A DNA stretch of 16,815 nt from Actinomycetes bacterium (GCA_021821585.1 JAKACF010000028.1:1-16815), one strand, 5' to 3'. Positions 1 through 7,137 are shown, counted from the first letter of the stretch. Notes: generated by a model from the letters alone, not told the origin. A program made the numbers and translations.

Positions 1-242
1 GTTACGGCGGCGACGAGTTCGTGGTGCTCTGCCAGGTGGCCGGCGGCACCGATGAGCTCGAGCTCGTGAAGGAACGGATCGTCGCCCGCCTCCGGGAGCC
101 GTTCCGCATCGGCTCGACGACCCTCGACCTCGGCGCCAGTGTCGGGTCGGCGCTGCTGCCGGGGGAGGAGGCGGACCTCAACCGTCTCGTGAGGGCGGCC
201 GACGCCGAGATGTACCAGCAGAAGCTCGCACGCCGCGCCTGA
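1..242 (+). CDS. Diguanylate cyclase (GGDEF domain), C-terminal fragment
   Basis: This is the 3' end of a gene that begins before the window; the first complete codon is at base 3. The visible part opens with Tyr followed by the GGDEF signature (bases 6-20), the active-site loop of diguanylate cyclases, which make the second messenger cyclic di-GMP from two GTP. About 73 residues follow, including a GASVGSALLP stretch that fits the usual later beta strand and an ADAEMYQQK stretch that matches the helix (ADxAMYxAK) ending GGDEF domains. The protein stops a few residues later at a TGA at 240-242, so GGDEF is its C-terminal domain. The intact GGDEF residues suggest catalytic competence. The inhibitory RxxD site and any sensor domain lie outside the window. 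The next gene starts 39 bases downstream. Confidence 0.9.
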   Translation, partial: YGGDEFVVLCQVAGGTDELELVKERIVARLREPFRIGSTTLDLGASVGSALLPGEEADLNRLVRAADAEMYQQKLARRA

Positions 243-269
243 GCACCGGGTGCCGGCCCGGCGTGCCGG

Positions 270-275
270 TACGGT
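270..275 (+). promoter_or_regulatory. -10 promoter element (TACGGT) for a leaderless mannosyltransferase transcript
   Basis: The hexamer TACGGT fits the actinobacterial TANNNT -10 consensus and ends exactly 7 bases before the A of the ATG at 282, so transcription would start at or next to the start codon. No convincing -35 hexamer is visible at the expected distance. The same spacing recurs at 1428-1433 and 2562-2567, which strengthens the call. Confidence 0.5.
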
Positions 276-281
276 GGGACG

Positions 282-1430
282 ATGCGGGTCGCCCTCGTCT
301 CCGGCTACGACGCGAGGGTCCCCGGCGGGGTCCAGATCCAGGTCGCCGGGCTCGCGAGGGCGCTCTCCGGCCGCGGCGTCGAGGTGGCCGTGGTGGCGCC
401 GCGCCGGCGGCCGGACGGCGACAAGGGCGGGGGAGTCGAGTTCTTCCGGGCCGGGCGGAGCTACCCGTTCCCGGCCAACGGATCGGTGGCGCCGGTGGCG
501 CCGACCCCTGCGGCCGCAGCCGCCACGCTGAGGGCGCTCGGGCGCCTGCGCCCGGACGTGGTCCACGTCCACGAGCCGCTCATCCCCGGGCCGCCGCTCG
601 CAGCCGTCCTCCTCGGCCGACGGCCGGTCGTCGCCACCTTCCACCGGGCCGACGCCGACGCCCTCTACCGTGCCGAGGGCCGGCTGCTCTCCCGCGCCGT
701 GGTGGCCCGGATCGGGCTCGCCACGGCGGTCTCGCCGGCGGCGACCGAGACGGCCCGCGCCGTGCTCGGTCCCTCCCTCGGCGAGGTCGTCGAGGTGCCG
801 AACGGCGTCGAGGTCGCCCGCTTCGAGCAGGCCGCCGCCCGCCGGAGGGGCGGAAGGCCAGCAGGCCGGTACAAGAACGGGCCGGTGCCGCTCGTGGCCT
901 TCGTCGGCCGCCACGAGGAGCGCAAGGGGGCGCGCCTGCTCATCGAGGCGGTGCGCCGCCTCGAGGGCCCGATGCGGGTGGTGGTGGCCGGCGCCGGGCC
1001 GGAGACCGACTCCCTCCGCAGGATTGCGGCCGGGGACGGCCGGGTCGGCTTCCCCGGCCGGATCAGCGACGACGAGGTGGCCGACCTGCTGGCCTCGGCC
1101 GACGTCTTCGTGGGGCCGGCGACCGGGGGGGAGTCCTTCGGGGTGGTCCTGCTCGAGGCGATGGCTGCAGGCACGGCCGTCGTCGCCTCCGACCTCCCGG
1201 GCTACGTGCTGGCGGCCGCGGGTGCCGCCCGGATCTTCGAGGCGGGCGACCCGGGCCGGCTGGCGGCGGCGCTCGCCGGCGTGCTCGGGGACGACGCCGA
1301 ACGAGAGCGCCTGGTGGCGCTCGGCGCGGCGAGGGCGGCCAGCTGCTCGATGGAGCGGGTCGCAGAGGCCTATCTCGAGTGCTACCAGCGACTCGTCGGG
1401 CCAAAGGGCACCGTCGGCGCGGGGCCGTAG
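282..1430 (+). CDS. pimA: GT4-family glycosyltransferase, probable phosphatidylinositol alpha-mannosyltransferase PimA
   Basis: The 382-residue protein has a GT-B fold layout. The N-terminal acceptor domain carries PGGVQIQ (14-20), HVHEP (95-99) and ATFH with His121. The C-terminal sugar-nucleotide domain carries VPNGVEV (172-178), VGRHEERKG (208-216) with Arg210 and Lys215, and the EX7E motif at Glu284 and Glu292 in ESFGVVLLE. These match the residues known in mycobacterial PimA, which moves mannose from GDP-mannose to phosphatidylinositol on the inner membrane face, the first step of PIM glycolipid synthesis. Length is typical (about 375-390). Position upstream of pdxS-pdxT-yebC-ruvCAB is also typical of actinobacterial pimA, although the usual pgsA and acyltransferase neighbours are not seen; a GGDEF gene lies immediately upstream. 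The ATG at 282 was chosen because it gives the MRVALVSGYD start and fits the leaderless promoter. Another GT4 mannosyl- or glucosyltransferase remains possible. Confidence 0.75.
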   Translation: MRVALVSGYDARVPGGVQIQVAGLARALSGRGVEVAVVAPRRRPDGDKGGGVEFFRAGRSYPFPANGSVAPVAPTPAAAAATLRALGRLRPDVVHVHEPLIPGPPLAAVLLGRRPVVATFHRADADALYRAEGRLLSRAVVARIGLATAVSPAATETARAVLGPSLGEVVEVPNGVEVARFEQAAARRRGGRPAGRYKNGPVPLVAFVGRHEERKGARLLIEAVRRLEGPMRVVVAGAGPETDSLRRIAAGDGRVGFPGRISDDEVADLLASADVFVGPATGGESFGVVLLEAMAAGTAVVASDLPGYVLAAAGAARIFEAGDPGRLAAALAGVLGDDAERERLVALGAARAASCSMERVAEAYLECYQRLVGPKGTVGAGP

Positions 1431-1433
1431 ACT
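1428..1433 (+). promoter_or_regulatory. -10 promoter element (TAGACT) for the M48 peptidase, overlapping the upstream stop codon
   Basis: TAGACT fits TANNNT and ends 7 bases before the ATG at 1440. Its first three bases are the TAG stop codon of the glycosyltransferase, so the peptidase may be transcribed alone as a leaderless message as well as by read-through. No clear -35 box is visible. Confidence 0.45.
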
Positions 1434-1439
1434 CGCCCT

Positions 1440-2393
1440 ATGCCACAGGCCCGATCCGCCCGACGGTCCAAGTCGCGCGACCGTGGGCGCCTCGACGCCG
1501 ACGAGCGCGTGCGCCGGGCGCGGGAGGCCCAGGAGGCCGCCACCCTGGTGGCGCGCCAGGCGGTGGAGCGGGCAACCGTCCGCAGGGACGCCGTCTGGAG
1601 GCAGGCGGCCGAGCAGAACCGCCGGCGCTCGCTCACGGTCCTCGGGGCGCCGTTCCTCCCCGGCGTCGTCCTCGCCGTCCTCGGTGTGTTCGCCCTCGCC
1701 CTTCTCGTCGTCGGCCTCGTCCTCCTCGCCGGGTGGGCGGTCGTGGCGGTGGCGGCCTTCAGGCGGGCGCACTCGGGAGAGGGCGTCCGCCTGACGGGCG
1801 TGAACCCGGACGAGGCGGTCGAGCGAGGCGCCCTCGGCGCCCTGGCCGCCGAGCGCCTGGCGGACGTCACCGAGTCGCTCTGCGCCGCCCTCGGTCTCTC
1901 GCCGCCGGAGCTCGTCGTCCTCGTCGATCCCGCGCCGAACGCCATCTCGGCGGGAAGCGGCGAGGCGAGCAGGCTGGTCGTCACCACCGGGCTCGTGTCC
2001 AGCCTCGAGCGGATCGAGCTCGAGGCGGTCCTCGCCCACGAGCTCGCCCACCACAAGCGCGCCGACACCCTGAGCGGCGGCCTCTCCGCCGCCCTGCTGC
2101 GGGGCGGGCAGATCCCCGGCACCGCCCGGCTCGCGAGCTGGCTCGAGGGCCGCGACCGGGAGCTCTCGGCCGACCTGGCGGCGGTCCAGGTGACCCGGTA
2201 CCCGCCCGGTCTCGTGTCGGCGCTCGAGAAGGCGCGCTCGGCGACGACCCGCTCGCCGGCGACGGCGGTGGCCGCGCCGGTGCTCGCCGAGACGACCTCT
2301 TTGTGGTGGGTGCCCCTCGACGAGCATGCCGAGGGCGCCCGGGAGGGTGCGTTCGGACTCGACGAGCGCCTCGAGCTGCTCGCCGAGCTCTGA
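1440..2393 (+). CDS. M48-family membrane zinc metalloprotease (HtpX-like)
   Basis: This 317-residue protein begins with a highly charged, Arg/Glu-rich helix-prone segment (about 5-65), then a hydrophobic block (about 70-106) long enough for two membrane passes. The peptidase domain follows. It holds the zinc motif HELAHHK with His200, Glu201 and His204, preceded by the VLVDPAPNAIS strand (160-170) in which PNA is typical of M48 enzymes. A likely third ligand is Glu241 in RELSADLAAV, matching the family's ExxxD helix. M48 peptidases such as HtpX degrade misfolded membrane proteins; the substrate here cannot be told. Classical HtpX has more membrane segments spread along the chain, so this is a shorter-membrane variant and I give no gene symbol. 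It lies 9 bases after the glycosyltransferase and carries its own -10 element. A hairpin follows its stop codon. Confidence 0.8.
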   Translation: MPQARSARRSKSRDRGRLDADERVRRAREAQEAATLVARQAVERATVRRDAVWRQAAEQNRRRSLTVLGAPFLPGVVLAVLGVFALALLVVGLVLLAGWAVVAVAAFRRAHSGEGVRLTGVNPDEAVERGALGALAAERLADVTESLCAALGLSPPELVVLVDPAPNAISAGSGEASRLVVTTGLVSSLERIELEAVLAHELAHHKRADTLSGGLSAALLRGGQIPGTARLASWLEGRDRELSADLAAVQVTRYPPGLVSALEKARSATTRSPATAVAAPVLAETTSLWWVPLDEHAEGAREGAFGLDERLELLAEL

Positions 2394-2423
2394 GCACCCG
2401 GGCGCAGGCCAGAGCCGGCTGAA

Positions 2424-2462
2424 CGGGGCAGACCGGCCGTCACGGTCCGGTCGACCGCCCCG
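2424..2462 (+). terminator. Two-tier GC-rich hairpin between the M48 peptidase and pdxS, candidate terminator
   Basis: Thirty bases past the peptidase stop, CGGGGC (2424-2429) pairs perfectly with GCCCCG (2457-2462). Inside it GACCGG (2431-2436) pairs with CCGGTC (2447-2452), and CCG (2437-2439) pairs with CGG (2443-2445) around a TCA loop. In total 15 base pairs are interrupted only by a small internal loop and one bulged T. There is no T-run after it, so a canonical intrinsic terminator is not shown. GC-rich actinobacteria are often assigned terminators without T-runs. It could also be an mRNA-stabilising 3' structure. Confidence 0.5.
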
Positions 2463-2561
2463 CCTGCGAGCGCTTCGGGCCCCCAGGCGACGGGCGCGAC
2501 CAGCGGGCTTGTGGCCGCGTTCCACCCAGGTCAGGCCTCCGGAGCCCGCCCGGCGAGCCGG

Positions 2562-2567
2562 TACACT
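2562..2567 (+). promoter_or_regulatory. -10 promoter element (TACACT) for leaderless pdxS
   Basis: TACACT, a good TANNNT match, ends 7 bases before the GTG at 2574, giving a predicted transcription start on the first base of the start codon. It therefore also decides the pdxS start: the in-frame ATG at 2511 would lie upstream of the promoter. No strong -35 box is visible. Confidence 0.55.
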
Positions 2568-2573
2568 GACGCC

Positions 2574-3494
2574 GTGGAGAATCGCGAAGAGACGAGCGCC
2601 GGCGCCCCAGTCGCCGGCGGCAGGACCGGGACGGCCCGGGTGAAGCGAGGGCTGGCCGAGATGCTGCGCGGCGGCGTGATCATGGACGTGGTCAACGCCG
2701 AGCAGGCCAAGATCGCCGAGGACGCCGGGGCGGTGGCCGTGATGGCCCTCGAGCGGGTCCCGGCCGACATCCGCCGGGACGGGGGCGTCGCGAGGATGAG
2801 CGACCCCGCCCTCATCGAGGAGATCCAGCAGGCCGTGACCGTGCCGGTCATGGCCAAGGTGCGCATCGGGCACTTCGCCGAGGCGCAGGTGCTCGAGGCC
2901 CTCGAGGTCGACTACATCGACGAGTCCGAGGTCCTCACCCCGGCCGACGAGGCCCACCACGTCGACAAGTGGCGCTTCACCATCCCCTTCGTCTGCGGCG
3001 CCACCAACCTCGGCGAGGCCCTCCGGCGCATCAGCGAGGGGGCGGCCATGATCCGCTCCAAGGGGGAGGCCGGGACGGGCAACGTCGTCGAGGCCGTCCG
3101 CCACCTCCGCTCGATCGTCGGCGACATCCGCAAGATCGCCACGGCCGACTCGGCAGAGCGCTACGCCTGGGCCAAGTCGCTGCAGGCTCCCATCGACCTC
3201 GTCGAGGAGGTCGCCGAGACCGGCCGCCTGCCGGTGCCGCTGTTCTGCGCCGGCGGCCTCGCCACGCCGGCCGACGCCGCGCTCGTCATGCAGCTCGGCG
3301 CCGAGGCGGTCTTCGTCGGCTCCGGCATCTTCAAGAGCGACGACCCCGCCCGCCGGGCGCGTGCGATCGTCGAGGCGACGGCCCACTTCGAGGACGCGTC
3401 GATCGTCGCCAAGGTCTCCAAGGGACTCGGCGAGGCAATGGTCGGCAAGGAGATCTCCTCCCTCGAGGTGAAGCTGGCCGACCGGGGCTGGTGA
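2574..3494 (+). CDS. pdxS: Pyridoxal 5'-phosphate synthase, PdxS (lyase/synthase) subunit
   Basis: PdxS condenses ribose 5-phosphate, glyceraldehyde 3-phosphate and ammonia into pyridoxal 5'-phosphate, the active form of vitamin B6. It forms a dodecamer that binds PdxT. The 306-residue chain is the usual length and nearly all family landmarks are present: GGVIMDVV with Asp38, MALERVPADIR (57-67), MAKVRIGH with the Schiff-base Lys95, DYIDESEVLTPAD (113-125), FVCGATNLGEALRR (139-152), SKGEAGTG with Lys163, LGAEAVFVGSGIF (241-253), and the RGW C-terminus. GTG 2574 was chosen over the ATG at 2511 because homology begins just after it (GTARVKRG) and the promoter hexamer lies between the two. Its stop overlaps the pdxT start, so the two subunits are translationally coupled. 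Confidence 0.97.
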   Translation: MENREETSAGAPVAGGRTGTARVKRGLAEMLRGGVIMDVVNAEQAKIAEDAGAVAVMALERVPADIRRDGGVARMSDPALIEEIQQAVTVPVMAKVRIGHFAEAQVLEALEVDYIDESEVLTPADEAHHVDKWRFTIPFVCGATNLGEALRRISEGAAMIRSKGEAGTGNVVEAVRHLRSIVGDIRKIATADSAERYAWAKSLQAPIDLVEEVAETGRLPVPLFCAGGLATPADAALVMQLGAEAVFVGSGIFKSDDPARRARAIVEATAHFEDASIVAKVSKGLGEAMVGKEISSLEVKLADRGW

Positions 3495-4120
3495 CCGTGG
3501 CCGAGCGCACCCCGGCGCGCCGCCGCCGGGTCGGCGTCCTCGCGCTGCAAGGCGACGTGCGCGAGCACTTCGTCGTCCTCGAGCGCCTCGGGGCCAGCCC
3601 GGTCGAGGTGAGGTCTCCCTCCGACGTCGCCGGCATCGAGGCGCTCGTGCTGCCGGGCGGGGAGTCGACCACCATGTCGATGCTGCTCGACTCCTCGGGG
3701 CTGTCCCGGGAGCTCGAGCAGATGGTGGCGGACGGACTGCCCATGCTCGGGACCTGCGCCGGCATGATCCTGCTCGCCCGCGAGGTGCTCGACGGCCGCC
3801 CCGACCAGCGCAGCTACGGCGCCATCGACCTCGCAGTGCGGCGCAACGGCTTCGGCCGCCAGGTCGCCTCCTTCGAGACCGATCTCGACGTGAAGGGCCT
3901 CGACGAGCCGATGCACGCCGTGTTCATCCGGGCACCGCTCGTCGAGCGCACCGGGACCCAGGTCGAGGTGCTGGCCGAGGTGGACCTTCCGGGGGAGGAG
4001 GGCCGCCGCCGCCCGGTCGTCTGCGCCGAGGGCAACGTCATCGTCTCGTCGTTCCACCCCGAGCTCGCCGGCGACGGACGCCTGCACGAGCAGCTGCTCT
4101 TCAACGTCGAAGGAGACTGA
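3491..4120 (+). CDS. pdxT: Pyridoxal 5'-phosphate synthase, PdxT (glutaminase) subunit
   Basis: PdxT is the class I glutaminase that hydrolyses glutamine and passes ammonia to PdxS. The 209-residue protein shows VLALQGD (16-22), PGGEST (55-60), the nucleophile elbow LGTCAGM with Cys89, and the SFHPE motif with His189 and Glu191, which complete the Cys-His-Glu triad. The GTG at 3491 overlaps the pdxS TGA by four bases (GTGA). A second in-frame GTG two codons later (3497) is an equally short alternative. The first 12 residues are an Arg-rich extension that does not belong to the core fold. The C-terminus runs up to the ribosome binding site of yebC. All catalytic residues are intact. Confidence 0.96.
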   Translation: MTVAERTPARRRRVGVLALQGDVREHFVVLERLGASPVEVRSPSDVAGIEALVLPGGESTTMSMLLDSSGLSRELEQMVADGLPMLGTCAGMILLAREVLDGRPDQRSYGAIDLAVRRNGFGRQVASFETDLDVKGLDEPMHAVFIRAPLVERTGTQVEVLAEVDLPGEEGRRRPVVCAEGNVIVSSFHPELAGDGRLHEQLLFNVEGD

Positions 4121-4121
4121 G

Positions 4122-4871
4122 ATGTCGGGCCATTCGAAGTGGGCCACCACCAAGCACCGCAAGGGCGCCGTCGACAAGGCCCGCGGGAAGCTGTTCGCCA
4201 AGCTGATCCGCCAGGTCGAGGTGGCGGCGCGCGAAGGCGGCGGCGACGTCAACGCCAACGCCACCCTGCGGACGATGTACCAGAAGGCCCGCGACGCCTC
4301 CATCCCGCTCGACACGATCGAGCGGGCCATCAAGCGGGGGACCGGCGAGCTCGAGGGCGTGAAGTACGAGTCCGTCAACTACGAGGGGTACGCCCCGGCG
4401 GGGGTCGCCCTCATCGTCGAGTGCCTGACGGACAACCGGAACCGGACCGGCTCCGACATCCGCTCGACCTTCTCCCGCAACGGCGGCTCGATGGCCGAGC
4501 CGGGCGCCGTCTCCTGGCAGTTCGAGCGCAAGGGCGTCGTCATGCTGCCAAAGAGCGTCGGCGAGGACGACCTCATGGCCGTCGCCCTCGACGCCGGCGC
4601 CGAGGACCTCTCCGACGAGGGCGACGAGTGGATGCTCACCTCGGCCCCGGGCGACCTCCCGGGGCTGCGCCAGGCGCTCGAGGCAGCCTCGATCACCCTC
4701 GAGTCGGCCGAGGTGGAGCTCGTCCCGAGCTCGCGGGTCGCCGTCGAGGAGGAGGCAACCGCCAAGCGGGTGCTGAAGCTCATCGAGCTGCTCGAGGACC
4801 TCGACGACGTCCAGAACGTCTGGTCCAACTTCGACATCCCCGACGCCATCCTCGAGACGGTCGAGATCTGA
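4122..4871 (+). CDS. yebC: YebC/TACO1-family protein
   Basis: The 249-residue protein opens with the family hallmark MSGHSKWATTKHRKGAVD and RGKLFAKLIRQVEVAAREGG. It keeps the middle-domain signatures GYAPAGVALIVECLTDNRNRT and FSRNGGSMAEPGAVSWQF, and ends in a typical acidic C-terminus (VQNVWSNFDIPD). YebC proteins were long annotated as transcriptional regulators; family members have more recently been linked to relief of ribosome stalling at proline-rich stretches. The role in this organism is unproven. A strong Shine-Dalgarno AAGGAG (4110-4115), inside the last pdxT codons, sits 6 bases before the ATG, and only one base separates the genes, so yebC is cotranscribed with pdxST. It also precedes ruvCAB, as in many bacteria. 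A ggggg/ccccc inverted pair (4875-4879 with 4898-4902) follows the gene. Confidence 0.95.
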   Translation: MSGHSKWATTKHRKGAVDKARGKLFAKLIRQVEVAAREGGGDVNANATLRTMYQKARDASIPLDTIERAIKRGTGELEGVKYESVNYEGYAPAGVALIVECLTDNRNRTGSDIRSTFSRNGGSMAEPGAVSWQFERKGVVMLPKSVGEDDLMAVALDAGAEDLSDEGDEWMLTSAPGDLPGLRQALEAASITLESAEVELVPSSRVAVEEEATAKRVLKLIELLEDLDDVQNVWSNFDIPDAILETVEI

Positions 4872-4906
4872 TCTGGGGGATCCTCGATCCGGGCCGACCC
4901 CCGGGT

Positions 4907-4912
4907 TAGGAT
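4907..4912 (+). promoter_or_regulatory. -10 promoter element (TAGGAT) for leaderless ruvC
   Basis: TAGGAT fits TANNNT and ends 8 bases before the GTG at 4920, one base longer than the other leaderless cases here. No Shine-Dalgarno sequence precedes the GTG, consistent with leaderless translation. A ggggg/ccccc inverted pair lies just upstream (4875-4902). Confidence 0.45.
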
Positions 4913-4919
4913 CGAACGC

Positions 4920-5417
4920 GTGTTTGTCCTCGGGATCGACCCCGGCCTCTCCCGCCTCGGCTACGGCTGTGTCGCGAGGCTCGAGGGGCGCTACCGGGCG
5001 ACGGCGGCCGGCGTGCTCACCACGCCCGCCTCCGATCCCGTCCCCGAGCGCCTCGCCCTGTTGCGCAGCGAGCTCGCCGGGCTGCTCGAGGAGCTGCGCC
5101 CGGAGGTCATGGTGATCGAGCGCATCTTCTTCCGCTCGAACGCCCGTACGGCCATGTCGGTCGGCCAGGCGAGCGGGGTGGCGCTCCTCACCGCCGTGGA
5201 GCACGGCTGCCGGGTCGCCGAGTACACCGCGGCCGAGGTGAAGCTGGCCGTCACCGGCTACGGCAACGCCACGAAGGAGCAGGTCCAGCAGATGGTGGCC
5301 CACCTGGCAGGGCTCGAGGAGGTCCCGAAGCCGCCCGACGCGGCGGACGCCCTGGCGCTCGCCCTCTGCCACCTCGGGGCCGCCCCGTGGGCCCGCGAGC
5401 GGGCGGTGATCGCATGA
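4920..5417 (+). CDS. ruvC: Holliday junction endonuclease RuvC
   Basis: RuvC cuts Holliday junctions symmetrically, resolving recombination intermediates together with the RuvAB branch-migration motor. The 165-residue chain has the RNase H-like fold markers and all four acidic metal-binding residues: Asp7 in GIDPG, Glu67 in VIERIFF, and Asp140 and Asp143 in PPDAADALALALCH. The conserved AMSVGQASGV (78-87) and TGYGNATKEQVQQMV (112-126) segments are also present. The start is GTG, giving MFVLGIDPG, the normal N-terminus. The gene heads an operon: its TGA overlaps the ruvA ATG by four bases. Length is close to the Escherichia coli protein (173). Confidence 0.96.
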   Translation: MFVLGIDPGLSRLGYGCVARLEGRYRATAAGVLTTPASDPVPERLALLRSELAGLLEELRPEVMVIERIFFRSNARTAMSVGQASGVALLTAVEHGCRVAEYTAAEVKLAVTGYGNATKEQVQQMVAHLAGLEEVPKPPDAADALALALCHLGAAPWARERAVIA

Positions 5418-6025
5418 TCGGTTCGCTCCGCGGCCTCGTCGCCGAGCGCCGGAGCACCGGTGAGCACGCCGTCGAGCTGGTGGTCGACGTGCAGGGAGTG
5501 GGCTACCGGGTCCTCGTCCCGCCCCGGGTCGCCGCCTCGGCCGTCCCCGGCGACGGCGAGCTGCAGCTCTCGGTCCACACCCACGTGAGGGAGGGGTCGA
5601 TCACCCTCTACGGCTTCTCGAGCCCGGAGGAGCGCGAGAGCTTCGAGCTGCTGCTCGGGGCGCACGGCGTCGGCCCGGCGCTCGCCCTCGCCATCGTCTC
5701 GGTCCACCGCCCCGCCCGCCTGGCCGAGGTCGTCGGGAGCGGCGACGTCGACGCCCTCACGCTCGTGCCCGGCGTCGGCAAGAAGACCGCCGCCCGCCTG
5801 CTCGTCGAGCTGAAGAGCCGCTTCGACCACCTCGCCGAGGAGGCCGGGCCGCTCGAGCGTGCCACCGGGGCACCCCCGTCGGTGACGGCCGACGTCTCCG
5901 AGGCGCTCTCCCAGCTCGGCTACGGGTCGGAGGAGGTGCGGGCGGTGCTGCGGGCCCTGCCGAGCGAGGGAAGCGCCGAGGAGCTCCTGCGCGTCGCCCT
6001 TCGAGAGCTCGCCCCGCGGCGATGA
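5414..6025 (+). CDS. ruvA: Holliday junction branch-migration protein RuvA
   Basis: RuvA binds the four-way junction as a tetramer and loads the RuvB motor. This 203-residue protein starts with the classic MIGSLRG, which fixes the ATG at 5414 rather than an in-frame GTG upstream (5387). It has the N-terminal OB-fold (about 1-63, with GVGYRVLVP and THVREGSITLYGF), two helix-hairpin-helix segments (HGVGPALALAIVS near 90 and VPGVGKKTAARLLVEL near 126), a variable Pro/Ala linker (about 145-160), and the C-terminal RuvB-contact domain (SEALSQLGYGSEEVRAVL). The start codon overlaps the ruvC stop and the stop overlaps the ruvB start, both as ATGA, so the three proteins are translationally coupled. 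Confidence 0.96.
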   Translation: MIGSLRGLVAERRSTGEHAVELVVDVQGVGYRVLVPPRVAASAVPGDGELQLSVHTHVREGSITLYGFSSPEERESFELLLGAHGVGPALALAIVSVHRPARLAEVVGSGDVDALTLVPGVGKKTAARLLVELKSRFDHLAEEAGPLERATGAPPSVTADVSEALSQLGYGSEEVRAVLRALPSEGSAEELLRVALRELAPRR

Positions 6026-7137
6026 GCCCGAGGCGCGAGATCCTCGCCAACGGCTCGGCGCCGGCGGGCGCCGAGGCCGCCGAGGAACCCGAGCGCCCCG
6101 TGACGCCCCAGGCACGCGAGGGCGAGGCGGCGCTCGAGGCCAACCTGCGGCCCCGCCACCTCGACGAGTTCGTCGGCCAGCTGGAGCTGCGCGAGCGCCT
6201 CGGGATCGTCCTCGAGGCCGCCCGGCGACGGGGCCAGCCGGTCGACCACCTCCTGTTCGCCGGGCCGCCGGGCCTCGGCAAGACGACCCTCGCGGGCATC
6301 GTGGCCGCCGAGATGCGCGCCAGCCTGCGGGTGACCTCTGGCCCGGCGCTCGTGCGCAGCGGCGACGTCGCCGCCCTGTTGAGCGGCCTCGAGCCGGGCG
6401 ACGTCCTCTTCATCGACGAGATCCACCGCCTCGGGCGCGCCGTCGAGGAGGTCCTCTACCCGGCGATGGAGGACTTCCAGCTCGACATCGTCATCGGCAA
6501 GGGCCCGACCGCCCGCTCGCTCCGAGTCGAGCTTCCCCGCTTCACCCTCGTCGGGGCGACGACGAGGACGGGACTGGTCACCGGCCCCCTCCGGGACCGC
6601 TTCGGGTTCGTCGCCCGCCTCGACCACTACGGACCCGACGAGCTCGAGACGATCGTCGTCCGCAGCGCCCGCCTCCTCGGCGTCGAGCTCGACCAGGGCG
6701 GGGCTGCCGAGATCGCCGGCCGCTCGAGGGGCACGCCCCGCCTCGCCATCCGCCTGCTCAGGCGGGTGCGGGACTACGTCGAGGTGAAGGGCACCGGCGT
6801 GGTGACGCGCCAGGCGGCGATGGCCGGGCTCGACCAGTTCGGGGTGGACGAGCTCGGCCTCGACCGCCTCGACCGGATGATCCTCGAGACCCTGTGCATC
6901 CGCTTCGGCGGACGGCCGGTCGGGCTCTCGACCCTGGCGGTGAGCGTCGGGGAGGAGCCCGAGACGGTCGAGGACGTCTACGAGCCCTTCCTGCTCAAGT
7001 GCGGTCTCGTCATGCGGACGCCGCGGGGCAGGGTGGCCGCCCCGGCGGCCTACGAGCATCTCGGGCTCGCTGTGCCCGAGCCCCCGGCCGATCCCCGGGA
7101 GGGTGGCGGTGCCCTGCGCAGGCTGTTTGACCAGTAG
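6022..7137 (+). CDS. ruvB: Holliday junction branch-migration ATPase RuvB
   Basis: RuvB is the hexameric AAA+ helicase that drives branch migration with RuvA. The 371-residue protein has a non-conserved Ala/Glu/Pro-rich N-terminus (about 1-38), then LRPRHLDEFVGQ (42-53), Walker A GPPGLGKT (81-88), Walker B LFIDEIH (129-135), sensor 1 GATTRTG (178-184) with PLRDRFG just after, and sensor 2 RGTPRLAIRLLRRVRDY. A C-terminal winged helix includes RFGGRPVGLSTLA and the PRGRVA segment. The first 38 residues are longer than in many homologues. The ATG overlaps the ruvA stop by four bases. Its TAG stop lies inside a TAGAGT hexamer that could act as a -10 element. Confidence 0.97.
   Translation: MSPRREILANGSAPAGAEAAEEPERPVTPQAREGEAALEANLRPRHLDEFVGQLELRERLGIVLEAARRRGQPVDHLLFAGPPGLGKTTLAGIVAAEMRASLRVTSGPALVRSGDVAALLSGLEPGDVLFIDEIHRLGRAVEEVLYPAMEDFQLDIVIGKGPTARSLRVELPRFTLVGATTRTGLVTGPLRDRFGFVARLDHYGPDELETIVVRSARLLGVELDQGGAAEIAGRSRGTPRLAIRLLRRVRDYVEVKGTGVVTRQAAMAGLDQFGVDELGLDRLDRMILETLCIRFGGRPVGLSTLAVSVGEEPETVEDVYEPFLLKCGLVMRTPRGRVAAPAAYEHLGLAVPEPPADPREGGGALRRLFDQ

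Noticed and set aside
263..2422. Plus-strand frame of 719 codons spanning the glycosyltransferase and peptidase
   Set aside because: The translation is almost entirely Arg, Gly, Pro and Ala without motifs, while the other frames give two recognised enzymes.
4875..4902. Possible terminator between yebC and ruvC (ggggg with ccccc)
   Set aside because: Five pairs with an 18-base loop and no T-run; noted next to the yebC entry but too weak to call.
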